Shown here: in pieces, positions 5,105 to 8,053 of the stretch
Position numbering within the stretch: the stretch's first letter is position 1
How the letters are laid out: the number at the start of each line of letters is the position of its first letter
DNA from: JBIOHJ01 sp044448905
GTDB lineage: Bacteria > Bacteroidota > Bacteroidia > AKYH767-A > OLB10
Assembly: GCA_044448905.1 (NCBI GenBank)
Contig: JBIOHJ010000136.1
Coordinates: forward strand, 1-8,053
DNA length: 8,053 nucleotides
Direction of reading: 5' to 3'
Made by a program: the position numbers and the translations under genes
Notes under the pieces: model-generated
Databases searched by the model: none
Told to the model about the DNA's origin: nothing
What the model saw: only the letters and a program-made list of their open reading frames with translations

Positions 5105-6676
5105 TCAATACTGTGTGAGCATTTGTTTTAATCCAAAACTTCCGGGGGTGTATATCAAGCCTGATTTAACAAATTGTTTTGACTTGGCATAGTTTCCTTT
5201 TTTAAAATAAACTCCTGCCGCAGTCATATACGCTTTCTCAACATAAGTTTCATTAATAGCTAAGCTTTTTTGCCTTTCATACAGCTCTTCAAATTCTTTT
5301 ATGTAATTATCTCCTTTAGAAAGATTATTGACAGAATAATTCCTGAACGATAGTTCGAGCATGCAGTTCGCTTTAATGGCGTTGAATTGTTCATTATCGT
5401 CTAAAAAATTAAACTTCCTGTTATAGTTGTTAATCAAATTCATAACCGCTACGGCATCATTGCTTTTTTCTATTATACGGGCGAAATAACCTAAAATGAT
5501 TGTCTGAAGGTTGGCATTATTCCTGTTTATTGCATATGCTGCCTGCAAATGATTTAATTCATACACAGTATCCTTCAAATTTAAAAATCCGAGGCGCGCT
5601 AATTCAAAGTGGTAGTCAAAACCAATACTGTTTTTAAGCGCTGTATCGGTGAGCGCAGTGGAAATTAAAAAATAAGAGCTGTCAAATTTTGCATAATCAG
5701 AATTGCTTATGAGCTGTGTCTGGATAATTCTTAAAAATTCGCTCCTGATCCCCTCGTCACTTATTTCATCATCTTTTAAATTCTTATACTGACACAGCGT
5801 TACCAGATTGTAAACCTGGTCCATATTGTTGTAATTATTGTTTCCTACCTGGAGAAGAAGAACCATCTTGAGCATGTATTTATTGCGCTCAGAAGGATAT
5901 AAATAATAGGCTTTCTTCAATTCATCAACAGCGGAAGCGTAATTCTTCTTATCAAGATTGTAGATACCATAATTGGAATATTGCAATCCGGCAAGCTGCA
6001 TCAATGAAATATTTTCTGATGAAAAATAATATTTGTTGAAAAGTTCTGTAGTTTTTGAAGTATCCATTTCTTCCTGTGAAATCAATTTTGACTTATACAG
6101 GTTTTTAATATAGTTCTCTGCAAATTCATCGCTGAACTGGTAGTAGCCTTTTTCGGGAGAAGTGGTTTCAATAAGCACTTTTCCTGTACTGGGGTATGCT
6201 TCAAGATATACATGCTGAGGTGTTTCTTTTACCTGGTACGGGATGTCGAGCTTTGAAAAAATTATACCGTAAAGCGCAGAGGCAGATACACAATTGTATT
6301 CTCCCTTATTGAAAATATCACAAAAGCTGTTTTCGAACTTGTAAATTTTAAAAAATGTTTTATGGACAAAATCGTAAGTGATTTTTACTCTTTTCGATTC
6401 TGATTTGTTTTCAACCATGCCGCGTAATGAATTGACGCAATTATTTATTTTCTGATGAGCAGCGGTCGCATCGAAAGTGGTTTCTTTAAGGTAAGGCGTA
6501 AGAAAAATATCCGTTATATCCGATGATTTAGCAGAAGCACCCCGTGCGATTGCAGCTTTTTCAAATTCACTTTTAAAAATCAAATCATTAAATTTTATAA
6601 GAGAATCAGGTGAGGCAGCATGCACACCGGATGAAATAAAAATCACTAAGAGAGAGATTAAAGTTTTTAACTTCAT
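5105..6676 (-). CDS. Exported transglutaminase-like protein with TPR-like helices
   Basis: A protein of 523 residues from ATG 6676. It opens with a classical signal peptide, 'MKLKTLISLLVIFISSGVHA', with likely cleavage after residue 20, so the mature protein is periplasmic or secreted. Residues about 126-185 look like a transglutaminase/SirB1-like cysteine domain: Cys129 in 'YNCVSASALYGIIF', His155 in 'TPQHVYLEAYP' and an acidic Glu170 in 'VLIETTSPEKGYY', in the order Cys-His-Asp/Glu. From about 228 the chain is helical, with TPR-like units 'LDKKNYASAVDELKKAYYLY' (about 241-260) and 'AAGVYFKKGNYAKSKQFVKS' near the C-terminus. An upstream in-frame start at 6727 would add 17 residues before the signal peptide and is rejected. 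The gene stands alone, convergent with the lipoprotein gene. Whether the Cys domain is a protease, acyltransferase or non-catalytic scaffold is unknown, and the domain call rests on motif spacing read by eye. Confidence 0.75.
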   Translation of the reverse strand: MKLKTLISLLVIFISSGVHAASPDSLIKFNDLIFKSEFEKAAIARGASAKSSDITDIFLTPYLKETTFDATAAHQKINNCVNSLRGMVENKSESKRVKITYDFVHKTFFKIYKFENSFCDIFNKGEYNCVSASALYGIIFSKLDIPYQVKETPQHVYLEAYPSTGKVLIETTSPEKGYYQFSDEFAENYIKNLYKSKLISQEEMDTSKTTELFNKYYFSSENISLMQLAGLQYSNYGIYNLDKKNYASAVDELKKAYYLYPSERNKYMLKMVLLLQVGNNNYNNMDQVYNLVTLCQYKNLKDDEISDEGIRSEFLRIIQTQLISNSDYAKFDSSYFLISTALTDTALKNSIGFDYHFELARLGFLNLKDTVYELNHLQAAYAINRNNANLQTIILGYFARIIEKSNDAVAVMNLINNYNRKFNFLDDNEQFNAIKANCMLELSFRNYSVNNLSKGDNYIKEFEELYERQKSLAINETYVEKAYMTAAGVYFKKGNYAKSKQFVKSGLIYTPGSFGLKQMLTQY

Positions 6677-6889
6677 GAAAAAATTTTGTGTAAAATTAAC
6701 AGAATAATGACAATCACGAAAAATCAATTGTGAGATATAAAGGGTTTTTATTTCTTTGATTTCTGCAGTGTCTCGCAGAAAGGCGAAGACACCTACAGGT
6801 ACAGAAGTAAAAGTGAATTACAGGTGCTCTGCGGCTGAACAAGTGAATATCGCGCCTGAAGTCAGCATGTTGGCACTATACTTTTATAA

Positions 6890-6917
6890 CCTGACAGACG
6901 GTTATTCTCCTGTCAGG
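6890..6917 (-). terminator. Probable intrinsic terminator of the helical surface-protein gene
   Basis: A perfect 8-bp inverted repeat, CCTGACAG (6890-6897) and CTGTCAGG (6910-6917), with a 12-base loop, lies 9 bases beyond the stop codon of the minus-strand gene ending at 6927. Read on the minus strand it is followed by TTATAAAAG, which is AT-rich but not a clean T run, so termination may be moderate. The position directly after the stop favours this reading. Confidence 0.5.
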
Positions 6918-6926
6918 CTTAAACTC

Positions 6927-7967
6927 TTATTTTGAAAAAGGCATGTGCCGATCCATAAAAGAAGTAGCCGTATTGTTCCAATCATTAATCAGTTTATTGC
7001 GGGTATCATTCAGTTCCTTGTTCACTTTATTGTAATTGTTTACCGCAATATTAAATTCATTTACGGCTTTATTAAAATTATCTGTATCGGTTTTTGTCCG
7101 TTGCGCCTGCGGTTTTGAATCAATCGCTTTTTTCATTTTTTCCAACTGCTCATTCTTCAAAATAAAATCCGTTAATACCGGAACTTTCTCCTTACTCTCC
7201 TTTTGACAAAATTGCAGCATCTTTTTGCACGATACATTCAATGAGGCATCTCCCATGAAGCTTTTCATGGTATCGAGCCGGGAAAGTCCCTCTGAAGAAA
7301 TCTTTTCAAGCGAATTTTTATTTTGTTCAATTGAATTAATATTTTTTTCTTCGATTGAAGTTACCAGGTAGGCTTCCTGTTTGTAGCTTTTAAAAAATAC
7401 CAGGTAAATTATATGATAATAATTGTTCACCTTTCCCACTTTCTCAGCCTTCTGCGATAGTTCTGATTTTGTTTCAAGCAATGTTACATTATGATTAGCA
7501 GCAAATTGTTTTTCTGCAATATCAAGTCTTACTGCTGCTTCCTCGAGCTTTTCATTCGCCTTATCCTGTGCCAGCAGGTAAGCTTCCATATTATCATATG
7601 ATTGTTCAGCAATTTCTTCCATGTCCACAATTTTACCATAATCTTCTTTTAGTATAATGTTACATAAATTAAGATATTCAAGCGATGCATCCCTGTAACT
7701 CGCATCGGTTTTTTCAAATGGCTGCAGGTTTTTCACTTTTGCCTTGGCTGAATTAAGAGAACCGAATAATTCGCTTCTTCTTTTTTCGACTTTGCGTGCA
7801 CTTTTTCCATGAGAAACAGCACTGGTATAATCCAGAAATTCCTTGGTAACGCTCCGGTGTGCTTCCCCGATTTTATTCATATATTCAACCGGGTTTGATT
7901 TCTGGCACAAAGCCACGGGTATATCAATGAGTATAAATAATACTACGGTCAGTAAACAATTTTTCAT
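6927..7967 (-). CDS. Helical exported surface-type protein, resembles LIC11966 family
   Basis: A 346-residue protein with signal peptide 'MKNCLLTVVLFILIDIPVAL' ending in Cys21-Gln. The residue before the Cys is Leu, so cleavage by signal peptidase I after A-L-C is at least as likely as lipidation. The rest is almost wholly helical and charged, with no other membrane segment. Stretches that look conserved are 'YTSAVSHGKSARKVEKRR' (47-64), 'KIVDMEEIAEQSYDNMEAYL' (112-131), 'FFKSYKQEAYL' (191-201) and 'KVPVLTDFILK' (261-271); the C-terminus is an Asn-rich, coiled-coil-like helix ending 'WNNTATSFMDRHMP'. From memory this set of motifs fits the LIC11966 family of surface proteins, named from Leptospira and common in Bacteroidota, whose function is unknown. 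It is monocistronic in this window, with a hairpin terminator downstream and an 86-bp AT-rich leader in which I see no clear promoter or ribosome binding site. Confidence 0.75.
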   Translation of the reverse strand: MKNCLLTVVLFILIDIPVALCQKSNPVEYMNKIGEAHRSVTKEFLDYTSAVSHGKSARKVEKRRSELFGSLNSAKAKVKNLQPFEKTDASYRDASLEYLNLCNIILKEDYGKIVDMEEIAEQSYDNMEAYLLAQDKANEKLEEAAVRLDIAEKQFAANHNVTLLETKSELSQKAEKVGKVNNYYHIIYLVFFKSYKQEAYLVTSIEEKNINSIEQNKNSLEKISSEGLSRLDTMKSFMGDASLNVSCKKMLQFCQKESKEKVPVLTDFILKNEQLEKMKKAIDSKPQAQRTKTDTDNFNKAVNEFNIAVNNYNKVNKELNDTRNKLINDWNNTATSFMDRHMPFSK

Positions 7968-8053
7968 AATTTTGGGTTTAAGAAAGATTTAAGTAATTTT
8001 ATTGTTTAACCATTTTTATATAATCGGTAATAATATTAAATGATTCGGATATA

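Noticed and set aside
6677..6727. 17-residue N-terminal extension of the transglutaminase-like protein
   Set aside because: It would bury the signal peptide; ATG 6676 gives a textbook exported N-terminus.
7968..8053. Promoter search upstream of the rightmost gene
   Set aside because: AT-rich, but no TAnnTTTG element or -33 TTG at proper spacing was found, so no promoter is called.

Overview
The window looks like chromosomal DNA from a member of the Bacteroidota. The base composition is AT-rich (roughly 35-40% GC by eye), starts are preceded by A-rich leaders instead of clear Shine-Dalgarno sequences, and the protein families are typical of that phylum: a UbiA enzyme with the 'YNS..D.D..SIGGLK' style motif, a YwqK/MORN_2 lipoprotein, and a helical surface protein that resembles the LIC11966 family. 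Genus cannot be fixed from the sequence. No rRNA, tRNA, CRISPR array, insertion sequence or phage gene was seen.

Left part (1-3652): a specialised-metabolism locus. A UbiA-type membrane prenyltransferase runs leftward off the window edge. Divergent to it is a tight three-gene operon: a type III polyketide synthase with an intact Cys-His-Asn triad, a class I SAM methyltransferase 20 bp downstream, and an FAD-dependent oxidoreductase 12 bp further on. Polyketide synthase, methyltransferase and flavoprotein occur in the same order as in the Streptomyces griseus srsABC operon, which makes methylated, oxidised alkylresorcinol phenolic lipids/quinones. The divergent UbiA gene raises the possibility that the aromatic product is also prenylated. 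This is the most interesting part of the window.

Middle part (3653-5102): a two-cluster ferredoxin on the minus strand whose stop codon directly abuts the flavoprotein stop; a possible 52-residue basic small protein (4033-4191); a near-perfect 11-bp hairpin at a start codon; and a lipoprotein with MORN_2-type repeats.

Right part (5103-8053): two minus-strand genes for exported proteins. One combines a transglutaminase-like Cys-His-Glu domain with TPR-like helices. The other is an all-helical surface-type protein. Between them lies about 200 bp (6728-6926) with several inverted repeats, a probable terminator and an unexplained open frame. The last 86 bp form the leader of the rightmost gene and hold no recognisable site.

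Both convergent gene pairs (3652/3653 and 5102/5105) have essentially no intergenic DNA, so their transcripts must end inside, or overlap, the opposite gene.
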